64,000 bases of DNA from Alphaproteobacteria bacterium (GCA_016297965.1 JAEDDP010000002.1:76891-140890), one strand, 5' to 3'; counted from the first letter of the stretch, positions 1 to 8,860 are shown. Program-made: numbers and translations. The notes: generated by a model from the sequence alone, not told the origin.

Positions 1-1052
1 GAATCTTCGTTGTAAACGGAAAGAATATTTCCGGATGTTTCAACCTTTCCAAATCGGTTCATTTTATAGAATATATCAAGTGAAAGGCTTCCTTCCAATG
101 ATATTGTAAGACCGGCTTCTAACCCTAAACCAAAGGATTTTATTGTTGTACCGATTGTTGTTAATTCACCATCATAAACAGATGTTGATTCATAGGTTGT
201 TCCAACCGATAAACCTTCACTGCTGTCCGTGAAATCATCCTGGGTAAGGTCAGCAGGGGCAATATCACCACTTGTGTATCCAGTTGGGTCGGTAATTGTG
301 AAATCGTCAATTGTGTTTTGGGCAAGACCAATCTGTACACCAAAGTATGGTTTTAATCGTCCACCAAATGAACCAAGGAAACGGTCAAGGTTATAACGCA
401 AACCAACACCAATAAAGTTTGATGTTATTTTTCCACCGTCAACAACTTCGTATGATGTGCTGTCAACTTCTTCGTATACATTTCCTTCATCATCTTCAAG
501 CTCAACAAGAACCTTTGCCGAATCACCGTATTTCATTCCGGTATAGGACGAGAACATAAATTCGGCACTTAAAGTTTTTGACATTTCACGACCAACACCG
601 ATTGTAAATCCATTTGCCGTTCCCATATCGGTATTTGAATCGGAACCACCCATATATACGACACCATCAGCATCCCATACAGATTTTTCCGCATTCATAC
701 CTTTGTTATTTTTACCGGTAGAATATGATGCGAAAAGGTAAAGACCACTGTCATGGAAATCTCCTTCATCACGTTTCTTTTGATTGTAAAAATACATATT
801 TTTATTTTTACCATAAAGTGGAATTTCGTTAACACGTCGCATTTGTGTTGCATAAACCGAATTTACAGATGGCGCAACATATCGTTGATTGTTTGGGTTT
901 GGCATATAGGATGTCCTTACCCCCATATATTGTTGGTTGCCAACATAACGCATTCCAACTGGTTGTGCCATTTGAGCAGAAACAGAAGTTCCGGTCATCA
1001 TTGCGATGACGAAAGCAAATATAGATGTATTTTTATTCAATAACTTTTTCAT
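1..1052 (-). CDS. Outer-membrane beta-barrel protein, 3' end beyond the window
   Basis: About 350 codons are open from the ATG at 1052 to the window edge with no stop, so the C-terminus is missing. The start MKKLLNKNTSIFAFVIAMM, ending near TSVSAQ, is a signal peptide. About 60 residues rich in Asn, Gln, Pro and Tyr follow, then alternating polar/aromatic strands such as GLYLFASYST with acidic loops, typical of an outer-membrane barrel. It starts 12 nt after the stop of the next barrel gene (1065-2402) and probably shares its mRNA; its own ribosome-binding site is weak. Homology to a named porin or adhesin cannot be assigned by eye. Confidence 0.75.
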   Translation of the reverse strand, partial: MKKLLNKNTSIFAFVIAMMTGTSVSAQMAQPVGMRYVGNQQYMGVRTSYMPNPNNQRYVAPSVNSVYATQMRRVNEIPLYGKNKNMYFYNQKKRDEGDFHDSGLYLFASYSTGKNNKGMNAEKSVWDADGVVYMGGSDSNTDMGTANGFTIGVGREMSKTLSAEFMFSSYTGMKYGDSAKVLVELEDDEGNVYEEVDSTSYEVVDGGKITSNFIGVGLRYNLDRFLGSFGGRLKPYFGVQIGLAQNTIDDFTITDPTGYTSGDIAPADLTQDDFTDSSEGLSVGTTYESTSVYDGELTTIGTTIKSFGLGLEAGLTISLEGSLSLDIFYKMNRFGKVETSGNILSVYNED

Positions 1053-1064
1053 ATTTGTTTTCAC

Positions 1065-2402
1065 TTAGAATAATAACCTAAGCTTTACTCCCATTTCTTC
1101 GTTTTGTATTTTACCCTTTTCCTTATATCCGGTTGTATAACCTTCGGCGGTTCCCTCATAAAGTTCACACCAACCGGTATTATCGTTATATGTATATCCG
1201 GCATCCAATGCTTCGGTAGTACAGAAATCCTCCACGGTTCCATCTGTTGATGTGTTGGTTGAAGTTGTTGCATCAACGATGTCAATCATATCATAGGTAT
1301 AATAAATCATATCCTTTGATTCAACGGTTCCGTTATTGTTTATCTTATAATAAACATCAAGCATAGTTTTTTTATCAAGGTTGAATGTCAAGCCGGCCTC
1401 AATACTGTATGCTAAATTGTTTGTTGTGGCACCAAAGTGTGTTATTTTTCCGTTTTCATTATACCATCCGAAATTGTCGGTTGTATCGGTAAATGGAATA
1501 CCATCAGTTGTAAGTGGAAGTTCCGCATCATCGGTAAGGTAATCTGCACTTACCGTGTAATCGTTTATTTTGTTGAATGCCATACCAAAGCTTCCTGCAA
1601 TGTATGGGGATACAATACCATCAAGGAACGTATCCTTTATAAACTCCTTTAATGGAATATGTACGCTTAACATTATGGAATTTGAACTTATTCCACCACC
1701 GGATACTGGGTTTTCCGATGAACAATCAAAATAAAAACCGTTGTCGTCAAAATCCGTTGGACCACAGAATTGGTTTTCGGAATATGATGTTTTGTCATAG
1801 GAAAGTCCGGTCAATGCGGTGTAGTTTACTTCAAGGCTGTAATTACGGTTTTCCATAACACCAAAACCAAAAGTTATTGACTTTGGATCGCCAAGACCTT
1901 CAGAAATATTGTTTACCGGAAATGCATAATTGCTGTTTGTAAGTCCATCACCAGTAAATTTTCCGAACCCATAACCCAATGACATATAATACTCGGTTCC
2001 GAAATCATCGTCTTCATTCTTTGGAGAGGAATTATTTGAAAGACGAGATGCGTTTTGCAAAGTATATCTGTTTGGGGTTTGGTATCCCTTTACATCATTA
2101 TACATATTTTGACTTATCGTTGGGGCGCGGTTGTAATCCACAACTGGCCTTGCATACGGAGTTGCAACAAAACGGTTTTGAACGTTTTGATACTGCATTT
2201 GACGATTGATGTTTGTTTGGTTTGAATAACCCTGTTGTTGATAAACACCAACCTGATTTGGAAAATTCATATTTCGTGCATTTGGAGAGTATGTTCCCAC
2301 AGTTTGTGGAAATTGCATATTGGAGTATTGAGCGTATGCACCATCGCATAGCAATAAGCCAGTTATCAATGCTAGATAATTTTTTACTTTAAATACTCTC
2401 AT
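1065..2402 (-). CDS. Outer-membrane beta-barrel protein with N/Q/P/Y-rich N-terminal extension
   Basis: 445 residues. The ATG at 2402 is preferred over one 12 codons upstream because GGAGAGG lies just before it and a signal peptide (MRVFKVKNYLALITGLLL, cleavage near AYA-Q) begins there. Residues about 26-110 are rich in Asn, Gln, Pro and Tyr and contain a duplicated motif of the form NM-x-FP-x2-VG-x-Y. The rest alternates hydrophobic strands with acidic Thr/Asp loops and ends in LRLLF; a terminal Phe is the usual BAM recognition signature. It is a paralogue in style, and the operon partner, of the barrel downstream. Function is unknown; a surface structural or adhesive role is possible. Confidence 0.75.
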   Translation of the reverse strand: MRVFKVKNYLALITGLLLCDGAYAQYSNMQFPQTVGTYSPNARNMNFPNQVGVYQQQGYSNQTNINRQMQYQNVQNRFVATPYARPVVDYNRAPTISQNMYNDVKGYQTPNRYTLQNASRLSNNSSPKNEDDDFGTEYYMSLGYGFGKFTGDGLTNSNYAFPVNNISEGLGDPKSITFGFGVMENRNYSLEVNYTALTGLSYDKTSYSENQFCGPTDFDDNGFYFDCSSENPVSGGGISSNSIMLSVHIPLKEFIKDTFLDGIVSPYIAGSFGMAFNKINDYTVSADYLTDDAELPLTTDGIPFTDTTDNFGWYNENGKITHFGATTNNLAYSIEAGLTFNLDKKTMLDVYYKINNNGTVESKDMIYYTYDMIDIVDATTSTNTSTDGTVEDFCTTEALDAGYTYNDNTGWCELYEGTAEGYTTGYKEKGKIQNEEMGVKLRLLF

Positions 2403-2475
2403 TTCCTCTCCATAAGAAATATACAAGTATTTTATCATACAAGTAATTGTAAGTCTAGCATTTTTTGAATTATTT

Positions 2476-3036
2476 TTAGATGGAATTTAAGATTTTGTTG
2501 AAATTTTTTTGTACTATCAACGGAAAATTATCCGATAATAAATTTATGCTTTTTGAAATGACATCTTTTTGTTCGGTGGAAAATTTCCCCAAAACATAAC
2601 TTGCCACATCAATTATTGGTGTGAAGTGGCGGGGGTGGTCAATTCCAATTCGGATACGGTGATAATTTGTCCCGATTATCTTATCAATACTTTTAAGTCC
2701 ATTGTGTCCGCCGTTGCTTCCTCCCTGTTTAATCTTTATCCTTCCGGTTTCAAGGTCAAGGTCGTCGTGAATTACGATTATGTCATCCGGTTTAACCTTA
2801 TACATTGACGAAAGGGAAAGAACAGCTTCACCAGATAAATTCATATATGTTGTTGGTTTTGCAAGGATTACATCGGTATTGTCAAACTTTTTCTTTGAAA
2901 AAAGGTAATTGTTTTTTTGTTTAAATTCAGGAAAATCGTATTCTGTTTGGAATTTATCAACCGTCATAAAACCAACATTATGTCGTGTGTTTGAATATTC
3001 AGTTCCAATGTTCCCAAGTCCGACAATTAAAATCAT
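2476..3036 (-). CDS. pth: Peptidyl-tRNA hydrolase
   Basis: 186 residues, normal family length. Pth hydrolyses the ester bond of peptidyl-tRNAs released from stalled ribosomes and recycles tRNA in the cytoplasm. Visible hallmarks are GLGNIG with Asn9, TRHNVGF with catalytic His19, TYMNLSG, IHDDLDL and GGHNGLKS. The Ile in GLGNIG replaces the usual Pro. It lies 2 nt after the stop of the upstream exported-protein gene (3039-3932), so the two are likely co-transcribed and translationally coupled. Confidence 0.97.
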   Translation of the reverse strand: MILIVGLGNIGTEYSNTRHNVGFMTVDKFQTEYDFPEFKQKNNYLFSKKKFDNTDVILAKPTTYMNLSGEAVLSLSSMYKVKPDDIIVIHDDLDLETGRIKIKQGGSNGGHNGLKSIDKIIGTNYHRIRIGIDHPRHFTPIIDVASYVLGKFSTEQKDVISKSINLLSDNFPLIVQKNFNKILNSI

Positions 3037-3038
3037 TT

Positions 3039-3932
3039 TTAAAATTCTTTCTGTGTGTTTTGTGTTAAAAGTATTTCACTTTTGTTTTTATTATTATATT
3101 CGTTATCTGCGGAAATTATTTCCTTCATTAAGTCCGGTGAAATTTTACTTTTTACCGTATCAATAAGTTTTTCTGTGCTTTCGTATTTATCAAAGCCCTT
3201 TATATTAAATTTTTCAATAACTTTTTTTATATCGGTTGGGGCAGTATGTCCCTGTATTTGAGAAAGAAGTAAAGCCTTTTTTGTATAACTTTCGTAGCAT
3301 GGAATAAGGTCAGAAAGGCATTCAAATATTGAGTTTGTATTCCAATATTCTGGTTCCTCCACGATATAGGATTTGCAGGTTGCATCAAGTTCGGCAAGTG
3401 TGAACACGGTGCAATATTCGGATGGTGAAAGTCCGCGACAATCATCAAAAATTTTATTTTTATCCTGTATCATATGTATTGTTTCATGGATGAGTGTCTT
3501 TTTTATTGACTTTTTTTCATCCGGATTATTTGAAATGGTATTTTTGGGAATGGATATTTTGTTTTTACCGATTAAATAAACCCCGTTGTTTTCATTGCTT
3601 TCCTTTGTTATTTCAATGACAGTTCCGGATTTTCCAAGTTCGGCAATGATATTATATGAAAGTGTGTTTGTATCCTGTAATTCCCAAATGATATTTTTAA
3701 GTTGTTCCGCCAATGGTTTATCCATTTCATCGCAAACAATCTGGATTTCCATATTTTCTTTTTGTATTGGTGAAAATGAAGTGTTTGTGGTGGTGGGTTG
3801 TTCCTGTGCCACAAGGTCAGGAGAAAGCTTTGTGTTTGAAATAAGCAGGGTGGATAAAATAATAGCCCTTAAAAAACGGTTGTTTTTTAATTTTTGTGTG
3901 GCAGATTTGAATATGTTATCTTTTTTCTTCAT
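3039..3932 (-). CDS. Exported protein with HExxH zinc-peptidase-like motif
   Basis: 297 residues. A basic N-terminus and a hydrophobic stretch around residues 22-36 (AIILSTLLIS) suggest a signal peptide or membrane anchor, followed by a polar body. Near the middle LIHETIHMIQD fits the HExxH zinc-binding consensus of metallopeptidases. A third zinc ligand is not obvious; Glu or Asp downstream (for example ELDAT) could serve. It is rich in Lys and Asn, with a few Cys. Directly upstream of pth on the same strand. Only the motif supports peptidase activity, and the family was not recognised. The ribosome-binding site is weak. Confidence 0.55.
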   Translation of the reverse strand: MKKKDNIFKSATQKLKNNRFLRAIILSTLLISNTKLSPDLVAQEQPTTTNTSFSPIQKENMEIQIVCDEMDKPLAEQLKNIIWELQDTNTLSYNIIAELGKSGTVIEITKESNENNGVYLIGKNKISIPKNTISNNPDEKKSIKKTLIHETIHMIQDKNKIFDDCRGLSPSEYCTVFTLAELDATCKSYIVEEPEYWNTNSIFECLSDLIPCYESYTKKALLLSQIQGHTAPTDIKKVIEKFNIKGFDKYESTEKLIDTVKSKISPDLMKEIISADNEYNNKNKSEILLTQNTQKEF

Positions 3933-3999
3933 TTTTTTACTTATATAAATATATCACAAATAAATTTTCTTTTCTATAATATTTTTTTGTAAAAAATTC

Positions 4000-4028
4000 T
4001 TGTTATGCACTTAAAAATATGATATTAT
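4000..4028 (+). promoter_or_regulatory. Sigma70-type promoter for the barrel gene at 4064
   Basis: TTGTTA (4000-4005), a 17-bp spacer and TATTAT (4023-4028) with an extended -10 TG. The predicted start is about 30 nt upstream of the ATG. Confidence 0.6.
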
Positions 4029-4063
4029 TGTTTTTAAGAGAGAATATAGAAAGGATTTTCGCT

Positions 4064-4984
4064 ATGAAAAAAATATTGTTGACTACAGCCTTTATTTTGG
4101 CGTCTTCTGTTTCACAGGCGGCAGGTTTGTATATCAGTGGTGGTTATTCTAAATCCTCACCTGATTTAAGTAATACCGGTACTTCCGCAGCGTCAGATTC
4201 AGAAGCATATAATGGTATTCATTCCATTCCTGGATGGCCGGGAAGTTATTCCAATCCTGATGCAAATGGATACAAGGCCAATGCGTGGGAAGCGGGACTT
4301 GCAACAAAGACAAAATATAATAATGATAAGGGAAATATTTATTCCATAGCAGTTGGTTGGCAAATTCCAAAAAATCCTTTTAGATTTGAACTTGAATATT
4401 CGCAATTGAAGTTTAAATCCAACAGTTATGATTTTACAATATATGATCCAAATGGAAAGGTTTGTGGTTATAGGTGGGTTGAAGAAAGTACTTCAACTGT
4501 GACTACACCACCTTCCGAAGGGGAGGGAGAAGGTTCAACTGGAACGACAACAACTGTTACAATTCCGGGACATTGGGAAGAAACTGGGGAATGTATTTCA
4601 ACAGACCAATATCAATTCGGTGTATCGCTTGCAATGCCAATGGAAACAAAAGTTAGTGCTTTGATGGCGAATGTTTTGTTTGAAATCCCAGGCTTTGGTC
4701 CAATTGATCCATATATCGGTTATGGTTATGGTAAGGCAAAAATGGATTGGACAATCAATTCATCCTATGCTTCATTTTCTGGTGGAAGTGATGGATATGG
4801 AAAGGCAAATCAGTGGATTGCCGGTGTTGAGTTAAGAATTGTTGGAACACCATGGATTATTGGTGCTGAATATCGTGATATGAAGTTTGATTTTGATGAA
4901 CGTGATGATAAGGAACCATACAAGTTTAGAAATAAGTCTATTATGTTTAAGGCAAAGTATGATTTTGTATCCGATAAATTCTAA
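4064..4984 (+). CDS. Outer-membrane beta-barrel (OmpA/porin-like) protein
   Basis: 306 residues from the ATG at 4064, chosen because AAAGGA precedes it and the signal peptide MKKILLTTAFILASSVSQA starts there. The mature part opens with GLYISGGYS, and continues with eight-strand-barrel-like segments such as DPYIGYGYGKAKMDW and WIIGAEYRDMKFDF, ending in a Phe (VSDKF). A low-complexity loop of Glu/Gly/Ser/Thr near residues 150-170 looks like an exposed extracellular loop. Resembles the surface-antigen/OmpA-barrel class common in alphaproteobacteria; the exact function is unknown. It has its own promoter and terminator. Confidence 0.75.
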   Translation: MKKILLTTAFILASSVSQAAGLYISGGYSKSSPDLSNTGTSAASDSEAYNGIHSIPGWPGSYSNPDANGYKANAWEAGLATKTKYNNDKGNIYSIAVGWQIPKNPFRFELEYSQLKFKSNSYDFTIYDPNGKVCGYRWVEESTSTVTTPPSEGEGEGSTGTTTTVTIPGHWEETGECISTDQYQFGVSLAMPMETKVSALMANVLFEIPGFGPIDPYIGYGYGKAKMDWTINSSYASFSGGSDGYGKANQWIAGVELRIVGTPWIIGAEYRDMKFDFDERDDKEPYKFRNKSIMFKAKYDFVSDKF

Positions 4985-5005
4985 ATTAACTGTTTTACAA
5001 AAAAT

Positions 5006-5039
5006 AAAGTGGGATGATTGATTTTCGTCCCACTTTTTT
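5006..5039 (+). terminator. Rho-independent terminator
   Basis: AAAGTGGGA and TCCCACTTT form a 9-bp stem with a 13-nt loop, followed by T residues. It lies just after the barrel gene and could also serve the converging BamE-like gene. Confidence 0.8.
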
Positions 5040-5056
5040 GTTTGTGTTTCTTTTTG

Positions 5057-5494
5057 TTAGTTTCCGCTTAATCCGGAATTTGTGAATTTTCCAATGTTTC
5101 CGAATAATTCCTCAAAGAAACCGAGTTTTATATCAGATGGAAGTTCGGTTTTAACCTTTTCATTATAAACAAGTTCCTTGTTTGCAAGGTTTTTAAGTTT
5201 TATATCCTTTATTTTATCGTTTGAATCAAAACCGATTACTAAAACTTCGTATTTTGAAAATTTTGGGTCAAGAAATGCGAATGCTTCGCCTTCGGATGTG
5301 TAATAATACCATTTTTCATCACCAACAAAATTTTGTGCCGCAGGTGAACCAAGGATTTTGTATACATCCTGTTTTGTGGTTGCATTTCGGATTTCAGCAT
5401 ATTGGCTTTGGCGGATTGGAACACCCCCCTTATATTCCTTTGTTATACAACCGCAAAGTGAAAGTACAATAATACTTATTGCTAAATTTCGCAT
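5057..5494 (-). CDS. bamE: BamE/SmpA-like outer-membrane lipoprotein
   Basis: 145 residues. The ATG at 5494 is chosen because GGAGG sits 6 nt upstream and the lipoprotein signal begins there: MRNLAISIIVLSLCGC with the lipidated Cys in LCGC. The mature domain fits the SmpA/OmlA fold: RQSQYAEIRNATTKQDVYKILGSP, then EKWYYY and an IGFDSNDKI strand. In the family, BamE is a small accessory lipoprotein of the BAM complex that inserts beta-barrels into the outer membrane. The C-terminal tail of about 40 residues is longer than in E. coli. Convergent with the barrel gene. Confidence 0.8.
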   Translation of the reverse strand: MRNLAISIIVLSLCGCITKEYKGGVPIRQSQYAEIRNATTKQDVYKILGSPAAQNFVGDEKWYYYTSEGEAFAFLDPKFSKYEVLVIGFDSNDKIKDIKLKNLANKELVYNEKVKTELPSDIKLGFFEELFGNIGKFTNSGLSGN

Positions 5495-5551
5495 TTTTTT
5501 CCTCCTGTGTTTATGATTATAACAACTAAATTTCATAAGTCTATTTTTTTA

Positions 5552-5580
5552 TTGAGAAAGTTTTTTTTGTGTCTTATACT
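5552..5580 (+). promoter_or_regulatory. Sigma70-type promoter for the secreted repeat protein
   Basis: TTGAGA (5552-5557), 17 bp, TATACT (5575-5580), about 30 nt before the start codon at 5610. Confidence 0.6.
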
Positions 5581-5609
5581 TCTTATATATTAAAGAATTG
5601 GAGATAGAG

Positions 5610-7880
5610 ATGAAAAAATTTTTGTTGTCTGCAACTTTGTTTTTAATTTTGGGTGTTGATGTTTTGGGGGCGCGAACTTCTTCACGGACCACATCAAAAA
5701 GTCGGACAACGACGACCACATCAAAAAAATATAAAACTCCAACTCAGGATCAATGTAATATTGATATTGATTATTGTTTTAACAGATATTGTTTTGATAA
5801 AAAGACCTTAACCGATGGTGTGTATTCAAAGTGTGGTGCGGAACCGGCCTCTACTATACTTATAAATGTGGAAGATTGTTTGAATACAAGGGCGGTTATA
5901 AAGGAACTTGATTTGAATGATGGTTGCAAAAGTTATTCGTATAACAGGGTTGTTGCGTTGCTTTCAAGTAAGGATGCGATAGAAACTGGGCTTAAAAAGA
6001 ATACAAAGGAATGTGCAAAGGCAACCAAGGCATTGCAGGCGGCAAAGCAATGTTATGCAAAAATGATTTCATCCGATGGAACTTCATCACTTGAATTATA
6101 TAATGAGCTTGATGCGCTTTGTGGTTTTAATGTAAGTGGCGACAGCTATATGCTTAATCGTTTCTTTGATGCCGGAAATTATGGTGATTCAAATCTTGGT
6201 GCAATTCAGGATTTAAAGGCAAGTGGTCAAAACACGGTGAAACGCGAAAACTGGCGTCAGGTTGTGGATGCAACATTGGCTGGGTATACGGAAATTGCTG
6301 AACTTGCCTGTGGTAGTGAGGATTATAAGCTTACACGGGTAAATCAATATGCGCTTGATAGTCGTGATAATTCTCAGATGATTGCATTGAAGGCAGAGGC
6401 GGAAGAAGTTGGACGTCAGACGGCAAACAGGATTGTTAATTCTTGGTTTAAAGAAACAGATTGTGTGAATTCTCCACTTCCAGAAGGTGGACTTTATTGG
6501 GATTACAAGGCAAGACGGAATCCGGAATGTAAAATTGTTTGTCGTGAAGGTTATGTTATTGGTAAAAATTCAAGTCAATGTGTGAAGGAGAAAAAGGACG
6601 AGGTAAGTACTCAATTTATTGGTCTTAACATTGGCAATAATTGGGGCGGTAATGTTGCGACAACAACAACTTCATCACAGACGAGTTTTGTGTCGGCTCC
6701 GACTATAAGTTCGGCACCTGTGGTATCGCCAAGTTATAGTGAAAGCAGTTCGGTTTGTTCCAAATCAACAACCACATATACAAAGTGGTTCCCAAGTAAG
6801 GGAAGGGATGGTGTGTGTGAGGTGTTCTATCCAAACTGTCAGGAAAAATATTATTACAGAAATACTGAAAGTGATGAATTTTTCTGTATCGGTGATGGTT
6901 CAAGAAACTATGACAAATGGTATAATATGAAAATCAGTGAATTGAATGCAATTTTTGGTACCAAATATCAATGTATGGGAGATTCCTATGCTTCGGATAT
7001 GTCAAAGGAAATAAGGTCATATTGTAAGGCAAAGTGTAGTGGTGGTTCGGTTGGCAAGGCATCAACTTCAACTGGTTCATCGTCGGTTGGCAAGGCATCA
7101 ACTTCAACTGGTTCATCGTCGGAATGTAGTGCCGTTCCAAATATTGGTACAAGTTTTGATGATTTGAAAAATTGGGAAAATTATGTAAATACTTATCCCT
7201 TGGCGAATTGTCAAAATAATGAAAAAAGCAGATTTTTAAGTCTTCTTGAATCGCTTTCAAGGACACAAAATTCCAATTATGCACAGGAAAGGATGGCTGC
7301 ATTGCCACGTATTTATGAGGCATTAACTATGGTTATGGAACAAATAAAAAGTTGTGCTTGTGCTTCGCCGTCAACTGCTACTTCCGCATCAAAACAAACG
7401 ACAAATTCAAATTGTAAAAGGCAGGTGAGACTTTGCCGTAACAATGCAAAAATACATCGCAGAATTGATGGATACTGTTATTCGTATGCAAAGGGTAGTT
7501 GTTTAAGTAATCTTCAAAGTTCGGGATATGATGCATCGTGGGATGTTATCAACCTTTCACCAACAGAAGTTGAAGCTTGTTCGGTAAATGGTGCGTTTTC
7601 CTGTGATTCGCCGTCAACTGCTTCTTCTGCATCAAAACAAACGACAAATTCAGATTGTGAAAAGCAGGTGGAACTTTGCCGTGAAAGTGTAAGAACATTT
7701 ATCCACATTAAGAAGGAAAAGCTACCAAAACCTTTCAGCTTTGATAAATACTGTTATTCGTATGCAAAGGGTGGTTGTTTAAGAATTCTTCAACGTTTGA
7801 GATATAGTGCCCTTAACTACCTTACCTCCCCAACAGAAGTTGAGGTTTGTTTGGCAGATGATGCGTTTTCCTGTGATTAG
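5610..7880 (+). CDS. Large secreted Cys-rich protein with basic Ser/Thr tract and C-terminal repeats
   Basis: 756 residues. Start at 5610, with GGAG upstream and signal peptide MKKFLLSATLFLILGVDVLG. Residues about 21-45 are almost entirely Arg, Ser, Thr and Lys. The body carries many Cys (for example CNIDIDYCFNRYCF and CKIVCREGY) and long helices between residues 90 and 290. A Ser/Thr linker around residues 480-505 contains an exact 12-residue tandem repeat. The C-terminus has two copies of an approximately 81-residue Cys module (CYSYAKG motif). It belongs in architecture with the proteins at 13823, 28133 and 58306. No enzyme motif is visible; a disulfide-stabilised periplasmic or surface role is inferred. 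Ends in TAG, 2 bp before the convergent xerC stop. Confidence 0.8.
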   Translation: MKKFLLSATLFLILGVDVLGARTSSRTTSKSRTTTTTSKKYKTPTQDQCNIDIDYCFNRYCFDKKTLTDGVYSKCGAEPASTILINVEDCLNTRAVIKELDLNDGCKSYSYNRVVALLSSKDAIETGLKKNTKECAKATKALQAAKQCYAKMISSDGTSSLELYNELDALCGFNVSGDSYMLNRFFDAGNYGDSNLGAIQDLKASGQNTVKRENWRQVVDATLAGYTEIAELACGSEDYKLTRVNQYALDSRDNSQMIALKAEAEEVGRQTANRIVNSWFKETDCVNSPLPEGGLYWDYKARRNPECKIVCREGYVIGKNSSQCVKEKKDEVSTQFIGLNIGNNWGGNVATTTTSSQTSFVSAPTISSAPVVSPSYSESSSVCSKSTTTYTKWFPSKGRDGVCEVFYPNCQEKYYYRNTESDEFFCIGDGSRNYDKWYNMKISELNAIFGTKYQCMGDSYASDMSKEIRSYCKAKCSGGSVGKASTSTGSSSVGKASTSTGSSSECSAVPNIGTSFDDLKNWENYVNTYPLANCQNNEKSRFLSLLESLSRTQNSNYAQERMAALPRIYEALTMVMEQIKSCACASPSTATSASKQTTNSNCKRQVRLCRNNAKIHRRIDGYCYSYAKGSCLSNLQSSGYDASWDVINLSPTEVEACSVNGAFSCDSPSTASSASKQTTNSDCEKQVELCRESVRTFIHIKKEKLPKPFSFDKYCYSYAKGGCLRILQRLRYSALNYLTSPTEVEVCLADDAFSCD
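7047..7122 (+). repeat. 36-bp tandem repeat, two copies plus 4 bp
   Basis: Two exact 36-bp units (7047-7082 and 7083-7118), then TCGG starting a third. Each encodes SVGKASTSTGSS inside the linker of the secreted protein. The unit length is a multiple of three, so copy-number change keeps the frame. Confidence 0.9.
7365..7877 (+). repeat. Duplicated ~81-codon Cys module
   Basis: The segment starting at 7365 (SPSTATSASKQTTNS) recurs at 7608 (SPSTASSASKQTTNS), offset 243 bp or 81 codons. Shared landmarks are QVxLCR, the YCYSYAKGxCL motif, SPTEVE-x-C and AFSCD at the end. The second copy is about nine residues longer, with a Lys/Pro insertion, and is much more diverged in its middle than at its edges. 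Confidence 0.85.
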
Positions 7881-7882
7881 TT

Positions 7883-8791
7883 TTATTTTGCGTGTGGGTG
7901 TGCGTGGAGGTAGCTGTCCATAATTTTTCCCATATCAACCTTTGTATAAAGTTGTGTTGTGGAAAGTGATGAATGCCCAAGTAGTTCCTGAATCGTCCTA
8001 AGGTCTGTTCCGTTGGCAAGAAGGTGTGTTGCGAAACTGTGTCTTAAACAATGGGGAGTTGTTGTTGCGGGAAGTCCGTTGTATTCGCGGGCAAGTTCCA
8101 TATCCCGTTGTGCGACGCGTGGTGTCAACCTTGCCCCGTGGCTTCCACGGAAAATTGGGTCGTGTGGGCGAAAATTAAATGGGGCGATGTTTAAATAATC
8201 GTCAATTTTTTCCCGTATAATGTTTATCATTGGGACAAGGCGTTCCTTGTTTCCCTTTCCGCGAATCCTTAAAATTTCGCCAGAATTTATGTCGGAAATG
8301 TTTAATGATAATGCCTCGGATATACGAAGACCACATCCATAAATCAATGTGAAAAGTGCGATGTCCCGTTTTGCCATCCATTTTTCACGAATAAGTTTAT
8401 TAAAACTTTCAAGAAGGTTTATGACATCAACAGATGCAATTGATTTTGAAAGTTTTTTCGGAATCTTTGGTGAATGTAAAATTTGAATTGCCTGATTATT
8501 GGCAATTTCATTTTGTTTCATAAATTTGAAAAAATTTTTGATTGATGAAATGTACCGTGCGATGGAAACATTGCTTTTGTTTTGCTTATTTCGTTCACTT
8601 ATAAATGCACGGAATGTTGTTATTGGAATAACCGCCAAATCATCGGATGTTTCGTATTTAATATGGTTGGATTTAAGGTAATCAAAGAAAAATCGTAAAT
8701 CACGGTAATAGTTATCCGTTGTATTTTTTGAAACTCGTCTTTCGGATATAAGAAATTCCATCCATTGTTTTATGACTTCTTCGGTTTGCAT
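7883..8791 (-). CDS. xerC: Site-specific tyrosine recombinase XerC
   Basis: 302 residues from the ATG at 8791 (AAGGA upstream). The N-terminal SAM-like DNA-binding domain (residues 1-90) contains TFRAFISERN and SIARYISSIKNFFKF, which is XerC-like. The catalytic domain shows the full set: Arg in GCGLRISEAL, Lys in RGKGNKERLVP, HCLRHSFATHLL, LGHSSLSTTQLYT with the second His, and the nucleophile Tyr in QLYT. XerC and XerD resolve chromosome dimers at dif. XerD or another housekeeping Xer cannot be fully excluded. No attachment site or mobile cargo is visible nearby. Divergent from dCMP deaminase. Confidence 0.9.
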   Translation of the reverse strand: MQTEEVIKQWMEFLISERRVSKNTTDNYYRDLRFFFDYLKSNHIKYETSDDLAVIPITTFRAFISERNKQNKSNVSIARYISSIKNFFKFMKQNEIANNQAIQILHSPKIPKKLSKSIASVDVINLLESFNKLIREKWMAKRDIALFTLIYGCGLRISEALSLNISDINSGEILRIRGKGNKERLVPMINIIREKIDDYLNIAPFNFRPHDPIFRGSHGARLTPRVAQRDMELAREYNGLPATTTPHCLRHSFATHLLANGTDLRTIQELLGHSSLSTTQLYTKVDMGKIMDSYLHAHPHAK

Positions 8792-8797
8792 TTTTCC

Positions 8798-8826
8798 TTG
8801 TATATCCCCTTTTATTTTAATATAAT
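8798..8826 (+). promoter_or_regulatory. Promoter for dCMP deaminase
   Basis: TTGTAT (8798-8803), 17 bp, TATAAT (8821-8826); the start codon follows at 8861. It begins in the xerC leader. Confidence 0.6.
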
Positions 8827-8860
8827 AACACAAGTTGGAACGAAAGAAAAGGAGTAAAAA

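Noticed and set aside
7047..7122. 36-bp repeat as a possible CRISPR unit
   Set aside because: The copies are directly adjacent with no spacers and are in frame within a coding sequence; no cas genes are present.
7883..8791. XerC as the integrase of a mobile island
   Set aside because: The sequence fits housekeeping XerC, neighbours are ordinary genes, and no attachment repeats or tRNA target are visible.
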